DNA of 18,558 bases from Ventricola sp017626895 (lineage in GTDB: Bacteria; Bacillota; Clostridia; Christensenellales; Aristaeellaceae). The number at the start of each line of letters is the position of its first letter. Position 1 is the first letter of the stretch. A program made the translations under genes and the position numbers. The DNA lies in NCBI GenBank assembly GCA_017626895.1, contig JAGAHV010000246.1, positions 1 to 18,558 on the forward strand. Direction: 5' to 3'. Below, in pieces: positions 7,745 through 15,814 of the stretch. The notes under the pieces were generated by a model. The model saw only the letters and a program-made list of their open reading frames with translations, was not told where the DNA came from and did no database searches.

Positions 7745-8644
7745 ATGATCATTCTTGAAATTGAGGACAGCCGGCATTTTCTCCGGGAGGAGGATGAGGA
7801 GCTGATGCGGCGGTGTGCGGAGTCAGCGCTTGCCGTCGAGGGCCTGGCCCTGCCGGTAGTGGTATACTGCCGGATCACGGATGACCGGGAGATTCAGGTG
7901 ATAAACCGGGAACAGCGGGAAACAGACCGTTCCACCGATGTTCTTTCATTCCCGAGCGTTGCCTATCCCGCGGGACAGACCGCCCGGAACGCCCGGGCGC
8001 TGCTTGAGGCAGAGTATGATCCGGAAATGAACGCCTTCTTTCTGGGGGACATCATTCTTTCCCATGAACATGTGGTAGCACAGGCACAGGAATACGGACA
8101 TTCCCTCAGCCGGGAAACCGGTTATCTGCTGACCCATGCCATGTTTCATCTGATGGGATATGACCACATGAACGACCATGACCAGATGGTCATGCGTGCC
8201 CATGAAAAGGCTGCCATGAATGCAGTCGGTCTTTTTCGAGAGGAGGAAAACAGATTGACAGATGAGGAACTGATCACGCTGGCCTATGAAGCGCGTGAAT
8301 TTGCCTATGCTCCTTATTCGGAATACAAAGTCGGCGCAGCGCTGCTGTGTGAGGATGGCCGCGTGTTCAAAGGCTGCAATATCGAGAATGCGGCCTATCC
8401 GAATACCTACTGTGCCGAGCGCACGGCACTGGTCAAGGCAGTCAGCGAGGGGGCCCGGAAGTTTACCAAGCTGGCGATTACCGCCAGCGGTTCGACGCCC
8501 TATCCCTGCGGTGCATGCCGTCAGTCCCTGTATGAATTTGCACCGGATCTTGAAATCCTGGTTGCCTGGGATGGAAATGTCATTCATACCTCCCTCCCGG
8601 AATTGCTGCCCTGCGGCTTTGGACCCTCATCACTTGGAAAGTAA
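7745..8644 (+). CDS. Fusion of rRNA endoribonuclease YbeY and cytidine deaminase
   Basis: One uninterrupted frame of 299 residues. Residues 1-~165 are YbeY (ybeY), a single-strand endoribonuclease needed for 16S rRNA 3' maturation and ribosome quality control, with the zinc motif HAMFHLMGYDH (His131, His135, His141). Residues ~171-299 are a complete cytidine deaminase (cdd; pyrimidine salvage) with CAE at 223-225 (zinc ligand Cys223, proton shuttle Glu225) and PCGAC with Cys255 and Cys258. All key residues of both enzymes are present. The linker is only a few residues (FREEENR). In many Bacillota ybeY, dgkA and cdd are separate neighbouring genes; here dgkA is absent and no stop separates the other two. 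An internal ribosome binding site and TTG at 8255 could also give free CDA. The ribosome binding site of the ATG at 7745 is weak (GGTG), and the gene follows pgpH by 14 nt. Confidence 0.93.
   Translation: MIILEIEDSRHFLREEDEELMRRCAESALAVEGLALPVVVYCRITDDREIQVINREQRETDRSTDVLSFPSVAYPAGQTARNARALLEAEYDPEMNAFFLGDIILSHEHVVAQAQEYGHSLSRETGYLLTHAMFHLMGYDHMNDHDQMVMRAHEKAAMNAVGLFREEENRLTDEELITLAYEAREFAYAPYSEYKVGAALLCEDGRVFKGCNIENAAYPNTYCAERTALVKAVSEGARKFTKLAITASGSTPYPCGACRQSLYEFAPDLEILVAWDGNVIHTSLPELLPCGFGPSSLGK
8241..8257 (+). promoter_or_regulatory. cdd: Internal Shine-Dalgarno and TTG start for free cytidine deaminase
   Basis: AGGAGG (8241-8246) lies 8 nt before TTG 8255, in frame with the YbeY-CDA fusion. 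Initiation there gives a 129-residue protein beginning TDEELITLAYEAREFAYAPYS, the usual N-terminus and length of a stand-alone cytidine deaminase. The site is stronger than the one before the fusion's own ATG, so both a fusion and free CDA may be made. Confidence 0.65.
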
Positions 8645-8661
8645 GAAAGGATCTGTCATAA

Positions 8662-9552
8662 ATGGATAAGGACGGGAAGTTTTATTCCGGATTTGCTGCC
8701 ATCGTCGGGCGGCCAAACGTGGGCAAATCAACGCTCATGAATGCCATGGTCGGCGAAAAGGTGGCCATCGTATCCAGTAAACCGCAGACGACCAGAAACC
8801 GGATTATGGGCGTTTCCACCGGTGAAAACTGGCAGCTCGTCTTTCTGGATACCCCAGGCATGCATGAGCCCAGAACTAAACTGGGGGAATACATGGTGAA
8901 GAGCATCCACGATGCGATGGAGGGAATTGACGTTCTCATCGTCGTTCTGGCCATCAATGAAATCGGAAAACAGGACCAGGCAATCGTCGAACAGATGGCC
9001 GCAACAAACGTTCCGAAAGTCCTGGTGCTCAACAAGACGGATACGGTTCCTGAAAATGTGATCTTTGAGCGCCTGAAGGAATTTGCCGACGCCGGATATG
9101 ATGCCGTCATTCCGGTCAGTGCCGAGGGCGGACAGGGCATGGGCGAGCTCCGGCATTCGCTGGTAAAGCTGCTGCCGGAAGGGCCCAAATACTTCCCGGA
9201 TGATATGATGACCGACCAGCCGGAGCGGCTGATCTGCGGGGAAATCATCCGGGAGAAAGCGCTCCTGCATCTTCGTGACGAAGTGCCTCACGGCATCGGC
9301 GTCGAAATGATGCGCATTGAGGCAGTCAGTGATCATCTGACGGAGATTCATGCCACCCTGTACTGTGAGCGGAGCAGTCATAAAGGCATCATCATCGGAA
9401 AACAGGGAAGCATGCTCAAACTCATCGGCCAGGAAGCCCGGCAGGATATCGAAAAGCTGCTGGGAACAAAAGTCAACCTGCAGCTCTGGGTAAAAGTCCG
9501 GGAGGACTGGCGCAACAAGCCCTCGGATCTGCATACCCTGGGTTACGAATAA
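8662..9552 (+). CDS. era: GTPase Era
   Basis: A 296-residue GTPase that binds the 3' end of 16S rRNA and the small subunit during ribosome assembly. The GTPase domain has G1 GRPNVGKS, G3 DTPG and G4 NKTD. The C-terminal type II KH domain carries HKGIIIGKQGSMLKLIG, the RNA-binding helix region. ATG 8662 is 17 nt after the YbeY-CDA stop, with AAAGGA at 8646-8651. Its position at the end of the phoH-pgpH-ybeY/cdd group is the standard one. recO, which often follows era in Bacillota, is absent, and an unrelated gene comes next. Confidence 0.97.
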   Translation: MDKDGKFYSGFAAIVGRPNVGKSTLMNAMVGEKVAIVSSKPQTTRNRIMGVSTGENWQLVFLDTPGMHEPRTKLGEYMVKSIHDAMEGIDVLIVVLAINEIGKQDQAIVEQMAATNVPKVLVLNKTDTVPENVIFERLKEFADAGYDAVIPVSAEGGQGMGELRHSLVKLLPEGPKYFPDDMMTDQPERLICGEIIREKALLHLRDEVPHGIGVEMMRIEAVSDHLTEIHATLYCERSSHKGIIIGKQGSMLKLIGQEARQDIEKLLGTKVNLQLWVKVREDWRNKPSDLHTLGYE

Positions 9553-9659
9553 ATGCTCCGGAACATCCCGGCCGCCTGAGCGGTCACCGCACAGCGGCTG
9601 TCGGTTACCTCTGAGCCTGGCATATCACGGCTTTGAGTCCCTGGAAAGAAGGAATGTAC

Positions 9660-10181
9660 ATGCAAAAAAAGGCCTTTTTCCTTTTTCTGATACTGCTCGT
9701 TTCTCTCTGCCTGTCCTGCTGTGCAGAGAATGCACCGGCTTTCTCGGAAACCTTTGAGGGCGGCCTACTGACAACCCTGCCGTGGTCTGATACAGGAACG
9801 CTTGAAAAAAATAAAGGTTACGAAGTCGTCTTTTCCGTGTTTTGCTATATGGATACCGTTCTTCATCTGACCAATGGCGAATCGGCCAATCCTGCCGAGA
9901 TGGAGGCGTTTCAGCAAATCATGAAAACGGCAGTAGGAAAGAGCTATATCAATACCGGACGGACGGAAAATGCCATGATGGTCATTTTCACGGACACACT
10001 GCAATCCGTCATTTTCAGTTATACCCCCGCCGGGAACAGGATCAGCTATCAGCGGGTAGCCGATTTCCCGGATATTGGTGCCTGGGAAGACAAATTGCAG
10101 ATCCTGTCTCAGGAGTTTCTTTACGCGCTCAATGCGCTTTCCCAGCCCATGACGGATCCCGCTGCACCAAAAAACCAATAA
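9660..10181 (+). CDS. Unknown secreted protein, 173 residues
   Basis: The ATG at 9660 follows AAGGA (9649-9653) by 6 nt; the in-frame ATG at 9654 is too close to it. The N-terminus MQKK plus a hydrophobic run FFLFLILLVSLCLS is a signal peptide. Cleavage after CCA would fit signal peptidase I. The two cysteines do not make a proper lipobox, so lipidation is uncertain. The mature part of about 150 residues has no motif I recognise. It is a single globular-looking domain with few cysteines and a proline-rich tail. It follows era by 107 nt, a gap that holds GC-rich inverted repeats (for example GGCCGC-CTGA-GCGGTC) but no clear promoter. Its TAA stop is part of the following terminator stem. Confidence 0.7.
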   Translation: MQKKAFFLFLILLVSLCLSCCAENAPAFSETFEGGLLTTLPWSDTGTLEKNKGYEVVFSVFCYMDTVLHLTNGESANPAEMEAFQQIMKTAVGKSYINTGRTENAMMVIFTDTLQSVIFSYTPAGNRISYQRVADFPDIGAWEDKLQILSQEFLYALNALSQPMTDPAAPKNQ

Positions 10182-10217
10182 CAAAAACTGCCCTCAGAGG
10201 AGGGCAGTTTTTGTTAT
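10178..10217. terminator. Two-way rho-independent terminator between converging genes
   Basis: A perfect 18-bp inverted repeat, 10178-10195 with 10200-10217, encloses an AGAG loop. The core is ACTGCCCTC/GAGGGCAGT flanked by A5 on one side and T5 on the other, so it can end transcription in both directions. The TAA of the upstream plus-strand gene (10179-10181) and the TAA of the minus-strand gene (10214-10216) both lie inside the stem. Confidence 0.92.
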
Positions 10218-11557
10218 GTATGGGATTTTTTCGTTCGGCTGTCCCAGGCCCGCTGCGCCTCAGCCATCAGCTCATCCTGTGCAATCAGGGCGTCCTGCTG
10301 CTGCTTTTTCGCTTCCTGATCATGCGCCACGGCCAGCATCAGGCGAATCCGGTTCTCCTGATTGACCTTCGTGGCAGAGAGATCATAGTCAATGGGAACG
10401 ATGTTGATTCCGGGGTGAACCTCGGTTAGGCGCCGGATCATGCCTTTGCCGTTGATGTGATTGGGGAGACAGCCAAAGGGCTGGGTGCACACGATGTTCT
10501 CATAGCCGTTTTCCGCCAGCTCCAGCATCTCGGCCGTCAGCAGCCATCCTTCGCCCATCTTTGAGCCGTATCCGATGACCCCTTTGACCAATGACTTGAT
10601 ATGACTGTACCGGGTCGGCGGGACAAAGCGGTCATGTCCTTTGAACGCATCAATCAGAATCCGTTCCATCCGCTGACAGTAACGAAGGAGCAGTTTGCAG
10701 ACAATGAGCTTGAACACGTTGCCGCCATACAGACGGATATCCTCAATCCGGTTGTCGATCTTGAAAAGGATAAAGCCCATAATGCCCGGCAGCATGTACT
10801 CACAGTCCTGTTTCCTGAGGAACTCCTCCAGTCCATTATTGCCAAGGGAGGAGTATTTCACATAGATTTCGCCAACAATGCCCACTTTCGTCTTCGGCTC
10901 ACTGCTGCGCTCAATGGCATCAAACTCATTGACAATCTGCCGGAGATTTTCACGCATATCCCGGTAACCCAGGCCTTTGCCCGTGTTAAACTGCTTAATG
11001 AGACGCTCATTCCACGACTCCACCAGCTGATCTGTCTGGCCTTTCCGGCATTCATACGGCCGGGTCTGATTGGAGGCACACATGATGCAGTCGCCGTAGA
11101 TCAGCGAGGCAATGAGCTGCCGCAGAAGAGGAATGGTCACCTTAAATCCGGAGGCGTGTTCAAGGCCCGAAAGGTTGGCGGAGATGACGGGAATATAGTC
11201 AAGACCGGCTTTTCGGAGGGCTTTGCGCAACAGGAAGATATAGTTGCTGGCGCGGCAGCCGCCGCCGGTCTGGCTAATGATCAGGGCGGTCTTGTGCAGA
11301 TCATATTTGCCGGAATGCAGGGCATCCAGGAACTGCCCGATGACCAGCAGCGCCGGAACACAGGTATCATTGTGGACGTATTTCAGTCCCTCTGCCATGA
11401 CATTCGGTCCGTGGTTTTTGAGCACGACGGCATTGTACCCGTTCAGCCGCAGCACCTTTTCAATCAGGGAAAAATGGAATTCCAGCATATTGGGGACCAG
11501 AATGGTATAGCCCTGGTCCCGCATTTCCTTTGTAAATTCTACATGTTGTATGTCCAC
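10214..11557 (-). CDS. 2-hydroxyacyl-CoA dehydratase-like protein (COG3581 type), C-terminal partner of the activase
   Basis: A 447-residue protein with the HgdB-like fold of the DUF2229/COG3581 group, usually found as the C-terminal third of ~1,400-residue acyl-CoA dehydratase activase-related proteins. Landmarks are SQTGGGCRASNY with Cys101, the segment YGDCIMCASNQTRPYE, and near the end CTQPFGCLPNHINGKG, cysteines that could ligate an Fe-S cluster. The start is GTG 11557, directly after the TGA of the activase gene (11558-11560) and in the same frame, with AAGGAGG at 11566-11572 placed 8 nt upstream. The two genes are therefore co-transcribed and coupled. The biochemical role of this group is not established; a link to Fe-S-dependent radical chemistry is inferred from the family. 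It ends in the shared two-way terminator. Confidence 0.82.
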   Translation of the reverse strand: MDIQHVEFTKEMRDQGYTILVPNMLEFHFSLIEKVLRLNGYNAVVLKNHGPNVMAEGLKYVHNDTCVPALLVIGQFLDALHSGKYDLHKTALIISQTGGGCRASNYIFLLRKALRKAGLDYIPVISANLSGLEHASGFKVTIPLLRQLIASLIYGDCIMCASNQTRPYECRKGQTDQLVESWNERLIKQFNTGKGLGYRDMRENLRQIVNEFDAIERSSEPKTKVGIVGEIYVKYSSLGNNGLEEFLRKQDCEYMLPGIMGFILFKIDNRIEDIRLYGGNVFKLIVCKLLLRYCQRMERILIDAFKGHDRFVPPTRYSHIKSLVKGVIGYGSKMGEGWLLTAEMLELAENGYENIVCTQPFGCLPNHINGKGMIRRLTEVHPGINIVPIDYDLSATKVNQENRIRLMLAVAHDQEAKKQQQDALIAQDELMAEAQRAWDSRTKKSHT

Positions 11558-14512
11558 TCACATGCCCTCCTTGCGCTTACCGGCTTCCTGCTGGTCAATC
11601 GCTGCAAACAGAGACCGGAGACGGATACGAACCGCACCAAGATTGGTGATTTCATCAATTTTGATCTGTGTATAGATTTTCCCGGCATCCTCCAGGATTT
11701 CCCGGACCTCATCGGTGGTAATCGCATCCACGCCGCAGCCAAAGGACACCAGCTGAACCAGATTGATATCCGGCTGAGAGGTAATGTATTTGGCGGCTGC
11801 ATACAGACGGGAATGATAGGTCCACTGATTCAGGACATGAACCGGTTCCTTATGCATGTACGCGCTCAGCGAGTCCTCGGTGATGACCGCGGCGCCAAAT
11901 CCGGCGATCAGGCGGTCGATGCCGTGATTGATTTCCGGATCCACATGGTACGGCCGGCCGATGAGGCAGATGATGCGGCGTTTCTCGGCGCGGGCCCTGG
12001 CCATCATTTCCGCACCGGTTTTCCGGATGTCCTGCATCCATTCCTCATAGGCCGCATAAGCCCTGTCACAGGCATGGTGTACTTCCGCCCGGGTGATGTC
12101 CGGGAAGTGTTTCTTCAGAATGTGATAGAACTTTCCGGGGAAATGATGCCGGTGGTCTATGCCCACATAGTCATAGATGAACCGGACATTCCGCACCGCA
12201 GGCATATTGGCCGCGATGACCTCTGGATAATACGCCACCACCGGACAGTTATAATGATTATCGCCCAGCTGTTCGTCCATATTGTAGGACATGCAGGGGT
12301 AGAAGATGGTATCAAGTCCCTGATCGATCAGCCACTGAATATGTCCGTGCAGCAGTTTGGCCGGGAAACAGACGGTGTCCGAGGGGATGGTTGCCTGTCC
12401 GGAAATGTACAGTTCCCGGGTTGAATAGGGAGACACGACCGGATCAAAGCCCAGTTCCGTGAACAGCGCGTGCCAGAACGGAAGCAGTTCAAACAGATTG
12501 AGTCCCATGGGAATGCCGATCCGGCCTCTGCGGGGATGCTCGGGATGCGCATTGCGAAGGGCCGTGATTTTGGCCTGCTTGTAGGCATACAGGTTGAGTC
12601 CGTCATCCTTTTTCGCCCCGGTCACCGGGCGGTCACAGCGGTTGCCGCTGATGTATTTCCGTTTGTCTCCAAAGTTGTGCACCGTGAGACGGCAATGATT
12701 TTCGCACAGACCGCACCGGACCTCTTTGACGGAATGCTGGAACTGGTCGATGGCCTCAAGATCCAGAATGGTACTCCTGCCCGGATGAATCCCGCGCTGT
12801 GTTCTGGCATACAGGGCCGCGCCGTATGCGCCCATCAGCCCGGCAATGTCCGGCCGGATCACTTCGACCCCCAGTTCCTTTTCAAAGGCACGGAGGACCG
12901 CGTCATTGAGGAACGTGCCGCCCTGCACGACAATCCGGTTTCCCAGTTCCTCGGGACGGCCGCAGCGAATGACCTTGTAAAGGGCATTCTTGACAACGGA
13001 GATGGACAGACCGGCGGAGATGTCCGTAATATCCGCGCCGTCTTTCTGGGCCTGCTTGACTGAGGAATTCATGAATACGGTGCAGCGGCTGCCCAGGTCC
13101 ACCGGACGCCTGGCGGCCAGGCCAAGCTGCGCAAAATCCGCAATGGAGTAGCCCAGGGCGCCGGCAAATGTCTGCAGGAACGACCCGCATCCGGAGGAAC
13201 AGGCCTCATTCAGGAAGATGTTGTCAATGGCGCCGTTATGGATCTTAAAGCATTTGATGTCCTGTCCGCCGATATCGATAATAAAATCGACGTCGGGGAG
13301 AAACGAACGAGCGGCTTCGAAATGGGCCACTGTTTCAACCAGACCGAAATCCACGCCAAACGCGTTCCGGATCAGATCCTCGCCGTAACCAGTGACCGCG
13401 CCGGCGAGGATATTCCAGGTGGGATATTTGGTCCGCAGATTCCGGATAAAATCAAGCACATGGGGAACAGGATCGCCCTCATTGCCCTGATAGCGGGTCA
13501 GCAGCAGCTGACCGTCACTGGAGACGACCACGGACTTGATGGTGGTGGAACCGGAATCAATGCCCAGATACACATCGCCGGAATAGGTGTCCGGATCAAG
13601 AACTGGCACCTTTGACCGGGCATGCCGCCGGCGGAATTCAGTCAGTTCCTTTTCTGACTCAAACAGCGGGGGAAGGGCATTATAGGATTCCGTACTGTGA
13701 AAGGCATCGATCGCATCAATGCATTCCTTCAGCCGAACCGGCGTACTGGGCTGCTTGGCCGCACCGAACGCCACATAATACAGCGAATTTTCCGGACAGA
13801 CCCCTTTCAGATGAAGCACCTCATCAAAACAGGCCCTCAGCTCACTGAGGAACGTCAGGGGACCGCCGAGATACAGCACGTTCCCCTCAATGGGCCGTCC
13901 CTGGGCCAGTCCGGCAATGGTCTGGTTGACCACCGCCATGAAAATGGAACGGGAGATGTCCTCGTGTCTGGCGCCCTGGTTAAGGAGCGGCTGGACATCC
14001 GTCTTGGCAAAAACGCCGCAGCGGGAGGCGATGGTATAGGTCTTTTCGGCCCGTGCAGCCGCCTCGTTCATATCCGTGGGGGTCGTATTGAGAAGGGTCG
14101 CCATCTGATCAATAAACGCACCCGTGCCGCCTGCACAGGATCCGTTCATCCGGACCTCCAGCGTTCCCTGAAGAAAGAGTATTTTGGCATCCTCGCCGCC
14201 CAGCTCAATGATACAATCTGTTCCCGGCATCAGTGTATCTGCGGCCACTTTCGTTGCATAGACCTCCTGAACAAAGGACAGTCTGGCGCCAAGCGCAAGG
14301 CCCATGCCGGCAGAACCGGAAATGCTGATACAAACAGGCTCATCATGGATATATTCCTGATTAAGCCGGGTGAGAAACTCCCTGGTTTTCTGTGTTATGA
14401 GTGAGTAATGACGCTCGTAACAGGAATAGAGGATGGAATCATGCTCATCGAGAACAACGCACTTGATCGTCGTAGAGCCGATATCCAGGCCGATTCTGTA
14501 CTGATTTGCCAT
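11558..14512 (-). CDS. Acyl-CoA dehydratase activase-related protein with two ASKHA modules and a DUF2229 domain
   Basis: A 984-residue protein starting at ATG 14512, with AAAGGGG 7 nt upstream. The first BadF/BadG-type ATPase module begins IGLDIGSTTIK; its predicted [4Fe-4S] cysteines are Cys126 (GSCAGGTG) and Cys165 (SRCGVF). A second module begins near residue 314 (LGIDSGSTTIK) with Cys438 (EACSSGCG) and Cys477 (SRCTVF). The spacing within each pair is the same, 39 residues, as in HgdC-type activators. A cysteine motif at 600, 603 and 607 (CGLCENHC) precedes the DUF2229-like region with FYPCM. HgdC-type activators use ATP to drive electron transfer to 2-hydroxyacyl-CoA dehydratases. The function of this long form is not settled, and no classical hgdAB genes are in the window. 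The downstream partner follows after one TGA. Confidence 0.85.
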   Translation of the reverse strand: MANQYRIGLDIGSTTIKCVVLDEHDSILYSCYERHYSLITQKTREFLTRLNQEYIHDEPVCISISGSAGMGLALGARLSFVQEVYATKVAADTLMPGTDCIIELGGEDAKILFLQGTLEVRMNGSCAGGTGAFIDQMATLLNTTPTDMNEAAARAEKTYTIASRCGVFAKTDVQPLLNQGARHEDISRSIFMAVVNQTIAGLAQGRPIEGNVLYLGGPLTFLSELRACFDEVLHLKGVCPENSLYYVAFGAAKQPSTPVRLKECIDAIDAFHSTESYNALPPLFESEKELTEFRRRHARSKVPVLDPDTYSGDVYLGIDSGSTTIKSVVVSSDGQLLLTRYQGNEGDPVPHVLDFIRNLRTKYPTWNILAGAVTGYGEDLIRNAFGVDFGLVETVAHFEAARSFLPDVDFIIDIGGQDIKCFKIHNGAIDNIFLNEACSSGCGSFLQTFAGALGYSIADFAQLGLAARRPVDLGSRCTVFMNSSVKQAQKDGADITDISAGLSISVVKNALYKVIRCGRPEELGNRIVVQGGTFLNDAVLRAFEKELGVEVIRPDIAGLMGAYGAALYARTQRGIHPGRSTILDLEAIDQFQHSVKEVRCGLCENHCRLTVHNFGDKRKYISGNRCDRPVTGAKKDDGLNLYAYKQAKITALRNAHPEHPRRGRIGIPMGLNLFELLPFWHALFTELGFDPVVSPYSTRELYISGQATIPSDTVCFPAKLLHGHIQWLIDQGLDTIFYPCMSYNMDEQLGDNHYNCPVVAYYPEVIAANMPAVRNVRFIYDYVGIDHRHHFPGKFYHILKKHFPDITRAEVHHACDRAYAAYEEWMQDIRKTGAEMMARARAEKRRIICLIGRPYHVDPEINHGIDRLIAGFGAAVITEDSLSAYMHKEPVHVLNQWTYHSRLYAAAKYITSQPDINLVQLVSFGCGVDAITTDEVREILEDAGKIYTQIKIDEITNLGAVRIRLRSLFAAIDQQEAGKRKEGM

Positions 14513-14654
14513 TGATAATCCCCTTTGCGTAAATCTATGGTCCCAACTGATGCTGTCCTGTTTTGCTTTCTCAGGCGTAACATGGCACGCTTTTTTTCTC
14601 TGCTGGTAAGAAAACGGCATAAAAATATAATGGGACAGACTCAATTGAAACGAT

Positions 14655-14683
14655 ATTATAAGCGATTCCGTTAGGTTTGACAA
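14655..14683 (-). promoter_or_regulatory. SigmaA-type promoter for the activase operon
   Basis: On the minus strand, TTGTCA (14683-14678) is followed after 17 nt by a perfect TATAAT (14660-14655). The leader to ATG 14512 is about 135 nt. I see no strong hairpin or known riboswitch in it. Confidence 0.8.
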
Positions 14684-14717
14684 GCTCGACTTTCCCCGGG
14701 TCAATCCTCCGCCGTGC

Positions 14718-14750
14718 AAAAAAGACAGCCTGCAGTTTGTGCAGACTGTC
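14718..14750 (-). terminator. Rho-independent terminator after recR
   Basis: On the minus strand an 11-bp stem (14750-14740 with 14734-14724, one G-T pair) with loop CAAAC is followed by six T residues (14723-14718). It begins 5 nt after the recR stop codon and separates ybaB-recR from the activase promoter. Confidence 0.9.
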
Positions 14751-14755
14751 GATTT

Positions 14756-15355
14756 TTACATTTCGCGGCGCCCGGAAACCGCACGTGAGAGCGTAACCTC
14801 ATCCGTATATTCAAGGTCTCCGCCCACGGGCAGACCATGAGCGATTCGGGTGACAAGAACGCCTTTCGGCTTGAGCAGACGTGCAATGTAACTGGCCGTT
14901 GCCTCTCCCTCAATGTCCGGATTTGTCGCCATGATAACCTCTTTGACGGATTCCTTTTCAATCCGGTCCAGCAGTTCACGAATGCGGATATCCTCCGGCC
15001 CGATCCCGTTCATGGGGGAAAGAATGCCGTGCAGGACATGATAAGTGCCCCGGTATTCATGCATCCGTTCCATGGCCGCAACATCCCGCGGATCCTTCAC
15101 GACACAGATAATGCCGTTGTGACGTTCCGGATTCTGACAGATGGGACAGGGATCACTGACCGTGAAATTCCCGCAGATGCTGCAGTACCGGATGGCCTTG
15201 CGTCCCTGCCAGATTGCTGCGGCAAGCTCCCTGACCTGATCCTCCGGCTGCGATGCAATGTGATAGGCGAGACGAAGCGCGGTTTTGCTGCCGATTCCAG
15301 GCAGACGGGCCAGCTGCTGCTGCATTCGGGAAATAGGTTCAATCTGCTCAGCCAT
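14756..15355 (-). CDS. recR: Recombination mediator protein RecR
   Basis: A 199-residue protein, the normal RecR length. It works with RecF and RecO to load RecA at gaps and stalled forks. An N-terminal helix-hairpin-helix (RLPGIGSKTALRLAYHI) is followed by a four-cysteine zinc finger (CSICGNFTVSDPCPIC), then the Toprim domain (ICVVKDPRDVAAME, and ATNPDIEGEATASYIA), then the C-terminal Walker B-like part (TRIAHGLPVGGDLEYTD). ATG 15355 lies 2 nt after the ybaB stop, so translation is probably coupled, and the local Shine-Dalgarno is weak. Standard order ybaB-recR is kept. Confidence 0.97.
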   Translation of the reverse strand: MAEQIEPISRMQQQLARLPGIGSKTALRLAYHIASQPEDQVRELAAAIWQGRKAIRYCSICGNFTVSDPCPICQNPERHNGIICVVKDPRDVAAMERMHEYRGTYHVLHGILSPMNGIGPEDIRIRELLDRIEKESVKEVIMATNPDIEGEATASYIARLLKPKGVLVTRIAHGLPVGGDLEYTDEVTLSRAVSGRREM

Positions 15356-15357
15356 GC

Positions 15358-15702
15358 TCAGAACAACCCGCCCATTCCGGTGGCTCCGCTCAGTTTGGAC
15401 ATCTGTGCCTCCCGGTTATCCTCACCCTGCTTCAGCGCATCGTTTACCGCTGCCAGAATGGTATCCTCGAGCATTTCCACATCGTCCGGATCCACCACGT
15501 CTTTATTGATTTTAAGAGAAACAAGCTGCCGGAGTCCGTTTACCGTGCAGGTGACTGCACCGCCGCCAGCGGTTCCCGTATATTCCATACTGTCAAGTTT
15601 CTCATTCATTTCAAGTGCCTGCTGCTGCAGTTTCTGTGCCTGACGCATCAGCTGCTGCATATTATTTCCTCCCGGAAATCCGGAAAATCCTCCACGTGCC
15701 AT
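15358..15702 (-). CDS. ybaB: YbaB/EbfC-family nucleoid-associated protein
   Basis: A 114-residue DNA-binding protein of the YbaB/EbfC family, a small dimer that binds duplex DNA and is linked to recombination and nucleoid structure. A glycine/phenylalanine-rich N-terminus is followed by a helix MQQLMRQAQKLQQQALEMNEKL, the core TGTAGGGAVTCTVNG and the segment DVVDPDDVEMLEDTILAAVNDA. ATG 15702 has a strong AGGAGGT ribosome binding site 8 nt upstream. In most bacteria dnaX precedes it. Here a divergent permease gene lies upstream, so the dnaX link is broken. Confidence 0.93.
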   Translation of the reverse strand: MARGGFSGFPGGNNMQQLMRQAQKLQQQALEMNEKLDSMEYTGTAGGGAVTCTVNGLRQLVSLKINKDVVDPDDVEMLEDTILAAVNDALKQGEDNREAQMSKLSGATGMGGLF

Positions 15703-15734
15703 GACGTTTTACCTCCTAACTGATGATGGGCCCT

Positions 15735-15740
15735 ATTATA
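15735..15740 (-). promoter_or_regulatory. Probable -10 box for ybaB-recR
   Basis: A perfect minus-strand TATAAT (15740-15735) lies about 33 nt before ATG 15702. At 17 nt upstream there is only a poor -35 (TTCCAT), so the promoter may be weak or activator-dependent. Confidence 0.5.
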
Positions 15741-15814
15741 CATGAGATGCCGTGAAAATGGAAGCAAGAAGTTTTACGTGCCCGGCATCGCGTCGTTTTC
15801 CCTTCACGAGATGA

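Noticed and set aside
11558..11560. In-frame TGA as selenocysteine or recoded Trp
   Set aside because: Other genes here (purB, ybaB) end in TGA, and a well-placed ribosome binding site and GTG directly follow. Simple stop and restart is the better reading.
10601..12424. A 607-codon open frame on the plus strand, opposite the activase genes
   Set aside because: It spans the junction of two well-supported minus-strand genes, has no recognisable domain and no ribosome binding site that I can see. It is a codon-bias shadow.
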